DNA of 64,000 nt from the NCBI RefSeq assembly GCF_900104085.1, contig NZ_FNLD01000003.1, forward strand, positions 555,001 through 619,000, written 5' to 3'. Source of the DNA: Pseudoxanthomonas sp. CF125. GTDB taxonomy: Bacteria; Pseudomonadota; Gammaproteobacteria; Xanthomonadales; Xanthomonadaceae. Below are positions 33,398 through 42,257 of this stretch, in pieces; within the stretch, counting starts at the first letter, position 1; each line of letters starts with the position of its first letter. The position numbers and the translations under genes are program-made. The notes beneath the pieces are model-generated. The model was not told the DNA's origin. It worked only from the letters and a program-made list of their open reading frames with translations, and ran no database searches.

Positions 33398-35155
33398 ATG
33401 TCGTCTAAGTCCGCTTTTTCCCACCTGCTCGCCCTCGCTCTGCTGCCGCTGTGCGGCCACGCCCACGCCGAGGTCTTCATCAACGAATTGCATTACGACG
33501 ACGCCACCGCCAGCGGCGATGTCGGCGAACGCATCGAGGTGGTGGCCACTGCCGGCGAAAGCCTCGGCGCCTACCGCATCTATCTGTACAACGGCTCCTC
33601 GCCGGGCTCTGCGACCACTTACGACAACGATCTGGTGCCCGCCGGCAGCCTGGTGAACTGCGGCGGCAGCGTGCGCATCGCCACGCTCAGCTATCCCAGC
33701 AACGGCATCCAGAACGGCAGCAACGATGGCCTGGCGCTGGTCAACGGCAGCGGCGCCGTGGTCCAGTTCCTGAGCTACGAAGGCGCCATCACCGCCAGCA
33801 ACGGCCCGGCCGCAGGCCTCACCAGCAGCAACCTGCCGGTGTCGGAAACCGGCAGCACCGCCGCCGGCACTTCGCTGCAACTGGGCGGCAGCGGCGCCCT
33901 GGCCAATTTCACCTGGCGCAGTTCGGCTACGCAGACTTTCGGCGGCTGCAACAACAACCAGAGTTTTTCGGCGCCCAATCCGCCGCCGGCAGTGACCAGC
34001 ACCAATCCTGCCCAGGGTGCGACCGGCTTTCCCGCCGCGGGCGATCTTTCGGTCGGCTTCAGCGAATCGGTAACCCTGGCCAGCGGCGCCTTCACCCTGG
34101 TCTGCGGTACTTCGGGCAATGTGCCGTTGAGCCATGCAAGCTCCGGCAGCGCCTTTCTGATTTCCACCAATACCGCGCTGTACGGCGGCGAAAGCTGCGC
34201 CTTCCGCGTAGTGGCCAGCAAAGTCTCTGATGCCGGCGGCGCGCATCCCGCGCAGGACACGGCGATCGATTTCAGCGTCGCCGGCGGCGGCGGCGGTGGC
34301 GACTACTATTCGCACGTCAACGCCAGCAGCGCACAGCAACTGCGCTGCTCGCTGCACGCCACCATCAAGGGCCACACCGCGTATCCGTACAGCGGCGGCA
34401 CCACCAACACCTGGACCATCCTGGAGATCGCCGACGAAGACCCCAACAACGCCGGCCGCATCCTCGACGTCTACCGCAACCGCAGCTACCTCAAGGGCAG
34501 CGAGCGCGCGGGCACCGGCAGCGGCATCACCTACAACCGCGAGCATACCTGGCCCAACTCGCTCGGCTTCGGCAGCGCCACCGGCGATCTGGGCCTGCCG
34601 TATGCGCCGTACACCGACACCCACATGCTGTATCTCAGCGACACCGGCTACAACTCCGATCGCGGCAACAAGCCGTATGCGGCCTGTGCGCAGTCGTCCG
34701 GCTGCAGCGAGCGCGCCACCGAAGCGAACAACGGCTTCGGCGGCGGCAGCGGGACCTACCCGGGCAACGGCAATTGGTTCAAGGGTCCGGACGGCAACAG
34801 CGGCTCGTTCGAAACCTGGGGCCATCGCCGCGGCGACATCGCCCGCGCCGTGCTGTACATGGCGATCCGCTACGAAGGCGGCACCCATCCGGGCACCGGC
34901 CAGTCCGAGCCGGATCTGGAACTGACCGACAACCGCAGCCTGATCGTCATCACTTCCGCCTCGCCCGCTTACATGGGTCTGCTCTCCACGCTGCTGGCAT
35001 GGCATCAGGCCGATCCGCCGGATGCGGCCGAGCAGGAGCGCAACGAGGTGATCTACAGCTTCCAGGGCAATCGCAACCCGTTCATCGATCATCCCGAGTG
35101 GGCGACCAATGCTTTGTTCACCTCGTCCAAACCCGCAACCTGCCAGTTGAACTGA
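33398..35155 (+). CDS. Exported endonuclease I (NucM/EndA-like) with N-terminal lamin-tail-like and Ig-like regions
   Basis: A 585-residue secreted nuclease. A signal peptide (to about 25, GHAHA) precedes a lamin-tail-type domain (about 26-185, starting EVFINELHYDD), a SbsA/Ig-like domain (about 195-300) and a Gly hinge. The endonuclease I domain (about 308-580) has the catalytic YNREHTWPNS, DTHMLYLSD, NSDRGNKPY, RRGDIARAVLYMAIRY and QGNRNPFIDHPEW. It probably digests extracellular DNA for nutrients or defence. Modular fusion of this kind is known in marine and predatory bacteria. Confidence 0.92.
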   Translation: MSSKSAFSHLLALALLPLCGHAHAEVFINELHYDDATASGDVGERIEVVATAGESLGAYRIYLYNGSSPGSATTYDNDLVPAGSLVNCGGSVRIATLSYPSNGIQNGSNDGLALVNGSGAVVQFLSYEGAITASNGPAAGLTSSNLPVSETGSTAAGTSLQLGGSGALANFTWRSSATQTFGGCNNNQSFSAPNPPPAVTSTNPAQGATGFPAAGDLSVGFSESVTLASGAFTLVCGTSGNVPLSHASSGSAFLISTNTALYGGESCAFRVVASKVSDAGGAHPAQDTAIDFSVAGGGGGGDYYSHVNASSAQQLRCSLHATIKGHTAYPYSGGTTNTWTILEIADEDPNNAGRILDVYRNRSYLKGSERAGTGSGITYNREHTWPNSLGFGSATGDLGLPYAPYTDTHMLYLSDTGYNSDRGNKPYAACAQSSGCSERATEANNGFGGGSGTYPGNGNWFKGPDGNSGSFETWGHRRGDIARAVLYMAIRYEGGTHPGTGQSEPDLELTDNRSLIVITSASPAYMGLLSTLLAWHQADPPDAAEQERNEVIYSFQGNRNPFIDHPEWATNALFTSSKPATCQLN

Positions 35156-35168
35156 TCGCCACTGACGA

Positions 35169-35290
35169 AAACCCCTCTCCCGCTTTGCGGCGCCCGAAGG
35201 GTGTGCAAGGCTGGGAGGGGAGCGCGAAGCGCAGGGTGAGGGCCCGGCTTTTCGCGAAGAACTTGGCCATTCTCCCCAGAATCGGGAAGA
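35169..35290. repeat. Degenerate CCCTCTCCC-family element upstream of tatD
   Basis: ACCCCTCTCCCGC, then GGGAGGGGAGCGCGAAGCGC, AGGGTGAGGGCCCGG and a late TTCTCCC. Related to the family at 6497 but rearranged. Confidence 0.55.
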
Positions 35291-35328
35291 GAAACCCAAA
35301 GCTCGCCACACCCTCTAAACTTCGCCGC

Positions 35329-36117
35329 ATGCAACTTATCGACATCGGCGCCAACCTCACCCATGACAGTTTCGACCCCGACCGCGACGCGGTTCTGCAG
35401 CGCGCGCGCGATGCCGGGATCGTGCAGATGGTGATCACCGGCGCCAGCCGCGAGCATTCGCCCAAGGCGCTGGCGTTGGCTCAGGCGCACCCGGGCTTTT
35501 TGTTCGCCACCGCCGGCGTGCACCCGCATCACGCGCTGGAATACACCGACGAATGCGACGCTGAGATGCGCACCCTGCACGCGCATCCGCAAGTGGTGGC
35601 GGTGGGCGAATGCGGCCTGGATTACTTCCGCGACTTTTCCCCGCGCCCGGCCCAGCGCAAAGCATTCGAGCGCCAGCTACAGCTTGCTTCGGAGAACGGC
35701 AAGCCGCTGTTCCTGCACCAGCGCGACGCGCACGCCGATTTCATGGCGGTAATGAAGAACTTCGAGGGGCGGATCGGGCCGGCGGTGGTGCATTGCTTCA
35801 CCGGCACCCGCGAGGAAATGTTCGATTACCTGGACCGCGACTGGCACATCGGCATCACCGGCTGGCTATGCGACGAGCGCCGCGGCCTGCACCTGCGCGA
35901 GCTGGTGAAGAGCATTCCCGCCAACCGGCTGATGATCGAAACCGACGCGCCCTACCTGCTGCCGCGCACGGTCAAGCCAAAGCCTTCGCACCACCGCAAT
36001 GAACCCAGGTACCTGGCTCACATCGTGGAAGAGCTGGCGCGCGATCGCGGCGAGGACGTGGCGACCACGGCGGCGATAACCACGGCAAACGCGCGCGAGT
36101 TCTTCCGCCTGCCGTAG
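35329..36117 (+). CDS. tatD: TatD-family 3'-5' DNA/RNA exonuclease
   Basis: A 262-residue metal-dependent TIM-barrel hydrolase. Segments: IDIGANLTHDSF, GVHPHHA, VGECGLDYFRDFS (metal-bridging Glu), LFLHQRDAH, VHCFTGTREEM and MIETDAPYLLPR (catalytic Asp). The IGANLT start is that of the TatD branch rather than YcfH. It acts in DNA repair and RNA quality control. The stop TAG (36115-36117) lies in the first bases of a GTAGGTCGGGG repeat. Confidence 0.94.
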   Translation: MQLIDIGANLTHDSFDPDRDAVLQRARDAGIVQMVITGASREHSPKALALAQAHPGFLFATAGVHPHHALEYTDECDAEMRTLHAHPQVVAVGECGLDYFRDFSPRPAQRKAFERQLQLASENGKPLFLHQRDAHADFMAVMKNFEGRIGPAVVHCFTGTREEMFDYLDRDWHIGITGWLCDERRGLHLRELVKSIPANRLMIETDAPYLLPRTVKPKPSHHRNEPRYLAHIVEELARDRGEDVATTAAITTANAREFFRLP

Positions 36118-36181
36118 GTCGGGGCTACGTCCCCGACGCTCGGCCAATTTTCAGAGCGTCGGGGACGTAGCCCCGACCTAC
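36114..36181. repeat. Palindromic repeat GTAGGTCGGGGCTACGTCCCCGAC overlapping the tatD stop
   Basis: Perfect inverted arms (with GTCCCC instead of GCCCCC in the loop side) around GCTCGGCC...GAGC. Bases 2-4 are the tatD stop codon. Convergent genes lie on both sides. Confidence 0.88.
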
Positions 36182-36186
36182 AGGCG

Positions 36187-36651
36187 TCATTCCTTCGGCA
36201 CCGGGGTCGACTGGTGAATGACCAGCTGCCAGTGCCCGTCACGGCGCACGAATACGTTGAGGAAGCGCAGCGCCATGGCGCCGTAATTTCCCTTGTAGGT
36301 GCCGGCCACGTTCTCGATACCGGTCACCAATGCCGTGTCGCCGTACACGGAGACTTCCATGTCCTGGTCTTCGACTCGATCCGGCTTCAGTTCTCCCGAA
36401 GCGAATACTCCGATATCGGCCTCGCGGCTTACGACCGAGCCATTCATGGAATGGACGCGGAATTCTTTGGCGTACAGGCGCTCGAGATACGCGACATCGC
36501 GCTTGACCCGCGCCGCCGCCCATTCGTCCTGGATCCTGAGCAGTTCCTTCCCGCTCTCTCCGGCAGATTGAGCAACACCAGGGGCAGTCGGGGCGAGCCA
36601 CAGCGCAACCACAACCGCTGCCGATTTCACCAGGGAGGTGAACTCGATCAT
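36187..36651 (-). CDS. Exported SnoaL/DUF4440-like (NTF2-fold) protein
   Basis: A 154-residue protein with signal peptide (AAVVVALWLAPTAPGVAQ). A cystatin/NTF2-like domain follows: ELLRIQDEWAAARVKRDVAYLERLYAKEF, cited by its span 31-59, then VSVYGDTALVTGIENVAGTY and a C-terminal RDGHWQLVIHQSTPV. The fold commonly holds small ligands or acts as an isomerase-like enzyme; the role is unknown. ATG 36651 gives the signal peptide. It lies 25 bp after another exported minus-strand gene. Confidence 0.83.
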   Translation of the reverse strand: MIEFTSLVKSAAVVVALWLAPTAPGVAQSAGESGKELLRIQDEWAAARVKRDVAYLERLYAKEFRVHSMNGSVVSREADIGVFASGELKPDRVEDQDMEVSVYGDTALVTGIENVAGTYKGNYGAMALRFLNVFVRRDGHWQLVIHQSTPVPKE

Positions 36652-36676
36652 GGGATTCTCCTGGGTGGCATGGACT

Positions 36677-36994
36677 TCACCGCGAAGCATTCGTCTGCGC
36701 GACCGTGCGGGTGGATTCGCGTACGGATGGCTCCATCACCAGCCGAACCCGCGTTACGCCCTCGCGCTGGCAGGCGCGGCGGGCTTCGGACATCAGGCGG
36801 GCGCGGGTGGCATAGACCTGGCTGAAGTTGTACTGACCGGTTGTCTCGCCGACTTCGCGCTGGCTGGGCAGGGCCGGTTTGGCGCAATCGACCACGATGC
36901 TGGCTTCGCCAACAGGCACTTCGGTCGCATGGGTGGAAGCGATGCCGAAGGAGGAGGACAGGGACAGAAGGGTGAGGCAGGTGCGGATGTTCAT
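36677..36994 (-). CDS. Small exported protein, unknown
   Basis: A 105-residue protein with a signal peptide (MNIRTCLTLLSLSSSFGIAS, cleavage near THA). The mature region contains two cysteines (VVDCAKPALPSQ and RRACQREG) that could form a disulfide, and a helix YNFSQVYATRARLMSEARRAC. The last part slightly recalls UrcA-like proteins, but I do not assign it. It is upstream of, and probably co-transcribed with, the NTF2-like gene, and divergent from the CadC-like regulator. Confidence 0.7.
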   Translation of the reverse strand: MNIRTCLTLLSLSSSFGIASTHATEVPVGEASIVVDCAKPALPSQREVGETTGQYNFSQVYATRARLMSEARRACQREGVTRVRLVMEPSVRESTRTVAQTNASR

Positions 36995-37184
36995 GGCGGT
37001 TTCCTTGGCGGTGAACCGGGTCGTTCCCGGCGTCGCCAGCTTCCTGCCGCCACGCCGGCCGGTCTTGAGGACGCCCGCAGGCTGCGCAGATGCTTTGTCG
37101 GAAAAGCTTGGGGAATGCTTAGGCCGGGCCAATGGGCTTTGCGCGTATGCTTGAAAGCACAGGGTTTTTTCGACAATACCCGCC

Positions 37185-39167
37185 ATGCCCCCACCCCAAC
37201 CGGCCAATCTAGCCTTCGACGATGTGGTGATCGATTTCGCCGGCCGCCGCTTGTTGCGCGGTGGCGCCGAGCAGCCGCTGGAGCCCAAGGCCTTCGCCGT
37301 GCTGTCCTTGCTGGCGTGCGCGCCCGGGCAGGTCTTTACCCGCGACGACATCCTGGATGCGGTCTGGGGTCATCGCCATGTCACCCCGGGTGTACTGAAC
37401 CGGGTGGTGACCCTGCTGCGGCATGCGCTGGGCGAAGACGCGCAGCATCCGCGCCTGCTGCATACCCTGCATGGCACGGGGTATCGTTTCGACCTGCCTG
37501 CGCGGGAGGAGGCGGCCGATTCCGTGACGCTGCAGGAAGAGCGGCGTGTCCAATCCGATCGTCGCGCTCTGGAGGTTGACGGCTCGGGCGCAATCCCGGC
37601 ACCGAGCGGCAAGCGTCGTCTTTGGCTGATTGCCGTGGTCGTGGCGGCGTTGTTGGCGGCAGTGCTGGCCTGGTGGCGTGATGCGTCTTCTCCGCCCCCG
37701 GTTTCCCCCGCTCCGAAAGCCGGGCCGGCCACTATGCCGACCCTGGTGGTGATGCCTCTCAAAGCCATCGGCAACGACGGTGCCGGCCGCGAACTTGCCG
37801 ACGGCCTGGGCGAAGAATTGATCGGCACGCTGGCGCAGATCGACGGTCTGCGCGTGATCGCGCGCGAGTCCACCGTGATTGCCGCGGCCGAATCCACCGA
37901 CCCGACCCGACTGACCCAGCGCCTGGGCATCACCCATGCCCTGGAAGGCAGCCTGCAACAGGCCGGACAGCACCTGCGCATTCGCCTGCGCCTGATCGAG
38001 GCCGGCAGCGGCCGCGCGCTATGGGCCAGGGATTTCGACCGCGATGCCACCGAAGTACTGGCCCTTCAGCGCGAGATCGCGCAGGCCGTGGCGACTTCAC
38101 TCACCTTGAAGATGGGCCTGACGGCAGGATCAACGGCGAAAAGCGGCGATGCCGAATTTCTGCGCCGCTATCTGGCCGCGCAAGCCTTGCTGCGCAGCCG
38201 ACAAGGCGCCGTCGATAGAACGGTCGAACCGGCGGAAGCCGAATTCCGCGCATTGATCCGTGAGCGTCCGGACGATGCGCGCGCCCATGCGGGACTGGCC
38301 TCAGCACTGGGTACGCGCGCCTACCGGCGCCCGCATCTGGCCGCCGCGCTGCGCGCCGAGGCCATGCAGGAAGCCGCCATCACCCAGCGGCTGGATCCGT
38401 CCCTGCCCGAACCTTACTTCCTGCAGGCCACCGCGGCATGCCGCGACAACCGATGGGAGCCTTGTCTGGCTTTGCTGGCGAAAACCACCACGCTGGCACC
38501 GAACTTCTATCCGGCCCGCTACCAGCAAGCCATGACAATGTCGCAACTCGGTTACCTGCAGCAAGCCGAGGCGATAGTGCGCGAGGACGTGGCGCGCGAT
38601 CCCATCAATCCAGGCAAACGCTTTACCCTGGGCCGTATCCTCGACACTCTGGGACGGCACGAAGACGCGCGTGCGCAGTTCGAGCGCAGCGATATCTTCG
38701 CCGTCTACGGGCGTTGGTTCAACGCGGTCTGGCGCAAAGACTACGCCGCCGCCGTACGCATCGCCGAGCAGGATTTGGGCAACGAGGCCCTGCGCGATAC
38801 CGAAGCCGGACGACTCAAGGCGTCCTACGTCGCCAGCTCTCGCGCGCTGGTCGATCCGTCGTTTTGGCCGCAGGCCGAGGCCGAGATGCGTACGTTCGAA
38901 GCGAAGACCGGGCTGCTGAACTTCAATCGCGTGCTGATGCCCGACGCCGGCAACCACGCCGCCGAACTGATCCACAAACTCGACGTGCTGCGCGAGCGCT
39001 CGTATTCGAGCTGGGACCTGTTGCTGTGGACCAAGGACCTGGCCTATCTGCGTCGCGATCCTGCCTTCCAGGATTATCTGCGCGACAACGGCATTCTGGC
39101 CTACTGGAAGAAGCACGGTTTTCCTGAGCAATGCCGCCCGCAGGACGAGGGTGCCGTTTGCGATTGA
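37185..39167 (+). CDS. CadC-like membrane transcriptional regulator with TPR sensor region
   Basis: A 660-residue regulator. A cytosolic OmpR-type winged helix (about 10-104, ending LLHTLHGTGYRFDLP) is followed by a linker and one transmembrane helix (about 146-164). A large periplasmic part has a TolB/adenylate-cyclase-associated region (TLVVMPLKAIGNDGAGRELA onward) and TPR-like helices (about 330-560). This layout is common for ToxR/CadC-type proteins that bind DNA from the membrane. Signal and targets are unknown; the divergent pair of exported genes is a candidate target (inference). Confidence 0.88.
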   Translation: MPPPQPANLAFDDVVIDFAGRRLLRGGAEQPLEPKAFAVLSLLACAPGQVFTRDDILDAVWGHRHVTPGVLNRVVTLLRHALGEDAQHPRLLHTLHGTGYRFDLPAREEAADSVTLQEERRVQSDRRALEVDGSGAIPAPSGKRRLWLIAVVVAALLAAVLAWWRDASSPPPVSPAPKAGPATMPTLVVMPLKAIGNDGAGRELADGLGEELIGTLAQIDGLRVIARESTVIAAAESTDPTRLTQRLGITHALEGSLQQAGQHLRIRLRLIEAGSGRALWARDFDRDATEVLALQREIAQAVATSLTLKMGLTAGSTAKSGDAEFLRRYLAAQALLRSRQGAVDRTVEPAEAEFRALIRERPDDARAHAGLASALGTRAYRRPHLAAALRAEAMQEAAITQRLDPSLPEPYFLQATAACRDNRWEPCLALLAKTTTLAPNFYPARYQQAMTMSQLGYLQQAEAIVREDVARDPINPGKRFTLGRILDTLGRHEDARAQFERSDIFAVYGRWFNAVWRKDYAAAVRIAEQDLGNEALRDTEAGRLKASYVASSRALVDPSFWPQAEAEMRTFEAKTGLLNFNRVLMPDAGNHAAELIHKLDVLRERSYSSWDLLLWTKDLAYLRRDPAFQDYLRDNGILAYWKKHGFPEQCRPQDEGAVCD

Positions 39168-39171
39168 CGGA

Positions 39172-40110
39172 TTACGCGATCAGTCCCGCTTCGTAAGCCT
39201 GCAGGTGGCACCACGCCGCCGCCAACAGCGGCGCCTGCTGTTGCGCCTGCTGCGCGCGATGCAGCATGTCGCCGACGATGTGCGCTGCTTCCACTTTCTG
39301 TCCTGCCTCCAGGTCGCGCAGCATCGACGCCTTCACCGGCGAATCGGATTGCGTGAGCGTGGCCAGCGCCGTGGCCTGCGCGGTTTCTGGAACGGCTTGG
39401 CCGGCCGCTTCGGCTACCGCCGCGCATTCGCGATACAACGCATGCATGAAGTCGGCACCGCCCTCGCCTGCCACAATGCGCCCCACGCTGGCGCGCATCA
39501 GGCAGGTCCCTGCAGCCAGCGTGGCGAGGAAGCTGTATTTGATCCAGAGCTGCTGGTTGATGTCCGCGGCAGCGAGATGATCCAGCCCGGCTCGTTCGCA
39601 GAGCAGCGCGAAGTCGCGTACACGCTGGCTGTCGGCATCGCCTTCGCGTTCGCCGAAGGTGATCGAGGCCGGCTTGCCCAGATGCAACACTTCGCCATCG
39701 GGTCCTTTCGTCGCGCTGATGAAGCACAACCCGCCCAGCACACGTTCGCGTCCGAAGCGCGTGTCCAACGCCGCATAGTGCAGCAGACCGTTGAGGATGG
39801 GCATGACCGTGGTTTGCGGGCCAACCGCAGGAGCGATGGCGTCGAGCGAGCTGTCCAGGTCGTAGGCCTTGCAGCTGAGCAACACCAGATCGAATGGCTT
39901 TTCGGCCGCCAGCGGCTTCAGATTTTCGGCGACGACGTACGCGACCGGAAAATCCGCATCGCCGAGCGGGCTGCGGATCTGCAGCCCGTTGCGCTCCAGT
40001 TGCAGCGCGCGCGCAGAGCGCACGAGAAAAGTCACGTCCGCTCCGGATTGCGCCAGTCGACCACCGAAGTAGCCTCCGGTTCCGCCCGCTCCCAACACCA
40101 GGACTCGCAT
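39172..40110 (-). CDS. 2-dehydropantoate 2-reductase family protein
   Basis: A 312-residue NADPH-dependent reductase of the ApbA/PanE family. Rossmann motif MRVLVLGAGGTGGYFGGRLA at the N-terminus; later LLSCKAYDLDSSL (catalytic Lys) and the C-terminal domain with KYSFLATLAAGTCLMR. It may be the pantothenate-pathway enzyme or one of several paralogues acting on other 2-oxoacids, so no symbol is given. ATG 40110 begins directly at the nucleotide-binding strand. It converges with the CadC-like gene, 4 bp apart. Confidence 0.88.
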   Translation of the reverse strand: MRVLVLGAGGTGGYFGGRLAQSGADVTFLVRSARALQLERNGLQIRSPLGDADFPVAYVVAENLKPLAAEKPFDLVLLSCKAYDLDSSLDAIAPAVGPQTTVMPILNGLLHYAALDTRFGRERVLGGLCFISATKGPDGEVLHLGKPASITFGEREGDADSQRVRDFALLCERAGLDHLAAADINQQLWIKYSFLATLAAGTCLMRASVGRIVAGEGGADFMHALYRECAAVAEAAGQAVPETAQATALATLTQSDSPVKASMLRDLEAGQKVEAAHIVGDMLHRAQQAQQQAPLLAAAWCHLQAYEAGLIA

Positions 40111-40127
40111 GCAATGCTCCTCGCTTT

Positions 40128-40210
40128 GTAGAGCCGAGCTTGCTCGGCTGCTCTTTAACACGCAAAGACCTGAGTCCCCGCGAAGGGCAGCCGAGCAAGC
40201 TCGGCTCTAC
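40128..40210. repeat. Palindromic repeat GTAGAGCCGAGCTTGCTCGGCT
   Basis: Outer arms GTAGAGCCGAGC and GCTCGGCTCTAC with inner complementary halves, forming a hairpin similar to the GTAG-type elements of Stenotrophomonas/Xanthomonas. It lies between the ABC permease and the reductase genes, both on the minus strand. Confidence 0.82.
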
Positions 40211-40216
40211 AGGCCG

Positions 40217-41011
40217 CTAGCTGCGCAGACCTACGCCGCGCTTCAACAACCACAGACCCAAGGCGCCCAACCCGCCCACGAAGCTCAGCATCAACGCGTA
40301 CGCCACCCACACCGGCACATCGCTGGTGCCCAGCAGGCCGTAGCGGAACGCATTGACCATGTAGAAGATGGGATTGGCGTGGGTAGCGGCCTCGGCCCAC
40401 GGCGGCAGCAGCTTGACCGAATAGAACACGCCGCCCAGGTAAGTCAGTGGGGTGAGGATGAAGGTCGGCACGATGGCCACGTCGTCGAACTTCTTCGCAT
40501 ACACCGCGTTGATGAAGCCGGCCAGCGAGAAGATGGTGGCGCCCAGCAGCACCGTGGTCAGGGTGATGAAAGGATGCGGGATGCGCACCTTGGTGAAGAA
40601 CATGGCGATCACCAGCACGATGCTGCCGACCATCAGCCCGCGCAGCACCGCGCCGGCCACGTAGCCGCCCAGGATCACCCAGTTGGGCATCGGGCTGACC
40701 AGCAATTCCTCGATATGGCGGCCGAACTTGGCGCCGAAGAAACTGGAGGAGATGTTGCCGTAGCTGTTCTGGATGACGCTCATCATCACCAACCCGGGCA
40801 CGATGAACTCCATGTAGCTGTAGCCGCCCATGTCGCCGATGCGCGAACCGATCAGCCCGCCGAAGATCAGGAAGTACAAAGTCATGGTGATCGCCGGCGG
40901 CACCAGGGTCTGCCCCCAGATGCGCAGGATGCGCATGATCTCGCGGCGCACGATGGTGCCGAGGGCGACGAAGTTCTTTTGCAGTGAGGTGGTGGCAACG
41001 GCTTGGGTCAT
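40217..41011 (-). CDS. ABC-2 type export permease (YadH-like)
   Basis: A 264-residue integral membrane protein with about six hydrophobic segments and the ABC-2 signature near LGGVFYSVKLLPPW. The N-terminus RREIMRILRIWGQTLVPPAI matches the YadH type. It should form an exporter with the ATPase encoded upstream on the same strand. The 170-bp gap between them holds a palindromic repeat. Substrate unknown. Confidence 0.9.
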   Translation of the reverse strand: MTQAVATTSLQKNFVALGTIVRREIMRILRIWGQTLVPPAITMTLYFLIFGGLIGSRIGDMGGYSYMEFIVPGLVMMSVIQNSYGNISSSFFGAKFGRHIEELLVSPMPNWVILGGYVAGAVLRGLMVGSIVLVIAMFFTKVRIPHPFITLTTVLLGATIFSLAGFINAVYAKKFDDVAIVPTFILTPLTYLGGVFYSVKLLPPWAEAATHANPIFYMVNAFRYGLLGTSDVPVWVAYALMLSFVGGLGALGLWLLKRGVGLRS

Positions 41012-41044
41012 TCTCTATCTCAGCATCTCTTGCGTTTGCTCTTG

Positions 41045-41178
41045 CCCCCTCCCTTGCGAAGCAGGGGAGGGTTGGGGAGGGGTGCTCTTGATCTTGCCTT
41101 TAGCTCTTCTCAAAGCAACAACAACAGCAAAATCAAAAGCACCCCTCCCTAGCCCTCCCCTGCTTCGCAAGGGAGGGG
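41045..41178. repeat. Inverted repeat CCCCTCCCTTGCGAAGCAGGGGAGGG within the ABC operon
   Basis: Arms of about 40 bp (CCTTGCGAAGCAGGGGAGGG and its complement) around a 50-base AT-richer centre containing CAACAACAACAGC. It separates the ATPase gene from the permease gene of one transporter. Confidence 0.85.
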
Positions 41179-41183
41179 ATTAA

Positions 41184-42155
41184 TCATGCCGCTTGTTCCC
41201 GCTTCGCCGCCGCTTCATCGCCGGTCAACCGCACGAACAATTCTTCCAACCGATTGCTCTTGGTCCGCATCGAACGCACGCGGATACCCGCCTCGCCCAA
41301 CGCTGCGAACACACGGTTGAGATCCATCGCCCGCGGCATGTCCAAGTCCAAAGTATGGTCGTCGGTGGCGACCAGCGTGGTCCCTTCGATCGCCGGCAAT
41401 TGCGAAGGCAACACGCCATCGATGTCGAACACGAATCCTTCCACATCCAGCTTGGCCAGCAACGCGCGCATCGGCCCCTGCTCGACGATGGTGCCGCGGT
41501 CGATGATGGCCACGTTGCGGCACAGGCTCTCGGCTTCTTCCAGGTAATGCGTGGTCAGGATGATGGTGGTGCCGGCAGTATTGATTTCCTTCAGCGTCTT
41601 CCACATGCCGCGGCGGATCTCGATGTCCACGCCGGCGGTGGGTTCGTCCAGGATCAGCAGGCGCGGACGGGTCATCATGGCGCGGGCGATCATCAGCCGG
41701 CGCTTCATGCCACCGGACAGAGTGCGCGACATGCTGGTGGCCTTGTCCCACAGCTGGGCGCGCTTGAGTTCCTCTTCGGCCCGCACCAGCGCCTCGGCCC
41801 GCGGAATTCCGTAGAAACCGGCGTAGTTGACCAGGATGTCGATGGGCTTCTCGAACATGTTGAAGTTCAGCTCCTGCGGCACCAGGCCGAGCAGGCGCAT
41901 GGCGCCGTCGCGGTCCTTGGACAGATTGACGCCGAATACTTCCACTTCCCCGGCGCTCTTGTTGACCAGCGAGCTGACGATCCCGATCAAGGTGGACTTG
42001 CCGGCGCCATTGGGGCCCAGCAGGGCGAAGAAATCGCCCGGAGCGACCTGCAGCGAGACGCCCTTGAGCGCCTGCACGCCGGTGTCGTAGGTCTTGCGCA
42101 AGTCGGTGATGGAGAGCGCGGCCGCATTGGCGGCAGGTGCAGCTTGGGAAACCAT
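41184..42155 (-). CDS. ABC transporter ATPase (YadG-like)
   Basis: A 323-residue ATPase. Walker A LLGPNGAGKSTLIG, Q-loop VPQELNFN, signature LSGGMKRR, Walker B LLILDEPTAGVD, H-loop TTHYLEEAE. A C-terminal extension (about 235-310) includes an LDLDMPRAMDLNRVF region typical of drug or polysaccharide exporter ATPases. It works with the YadH-like permease. Divergent from the ferredoxin reductase gene. Confidence 0.93.
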   Translation of the reverse strand: MVSQAAPAANAAALSITDLRKTYDTGVQALKGVSLQVAPGDFFALLGPNGAGKSTLIGIVSSLVNKSAGEVEVFGVNLSKDRDGAMRLLGLVPQELNFNMFEKPIDILVNYAGFYGIPRAEALVRAEEELKRAQLWDKATSMSRTLSGGMKRRLMIARAMMTRPRLLILDEPTAGVDIEIRRGMWKTLKEINTAGTTIILTTHYLEEAESLCRNVAIIDRGTIVEQGPMRALLAKLDVEGFVFDIDGVLPSQLPAIEGTTLVATDDHTLDLDMPRAMDLNRVFAALGEAGIRVRSMRTKSNRLEELFVRLTGDEAAAKREQAA

Positions 42156-42257
42156 GTAGGACCTTACGGCGCCCGCCGGGCGCCTGAAGTATGCAAACGC
42201 TTATTATAGGCGTCCCGTCGGGCCGGCCCCGGCACCAGACTGTTCCGGTTCCGAACC

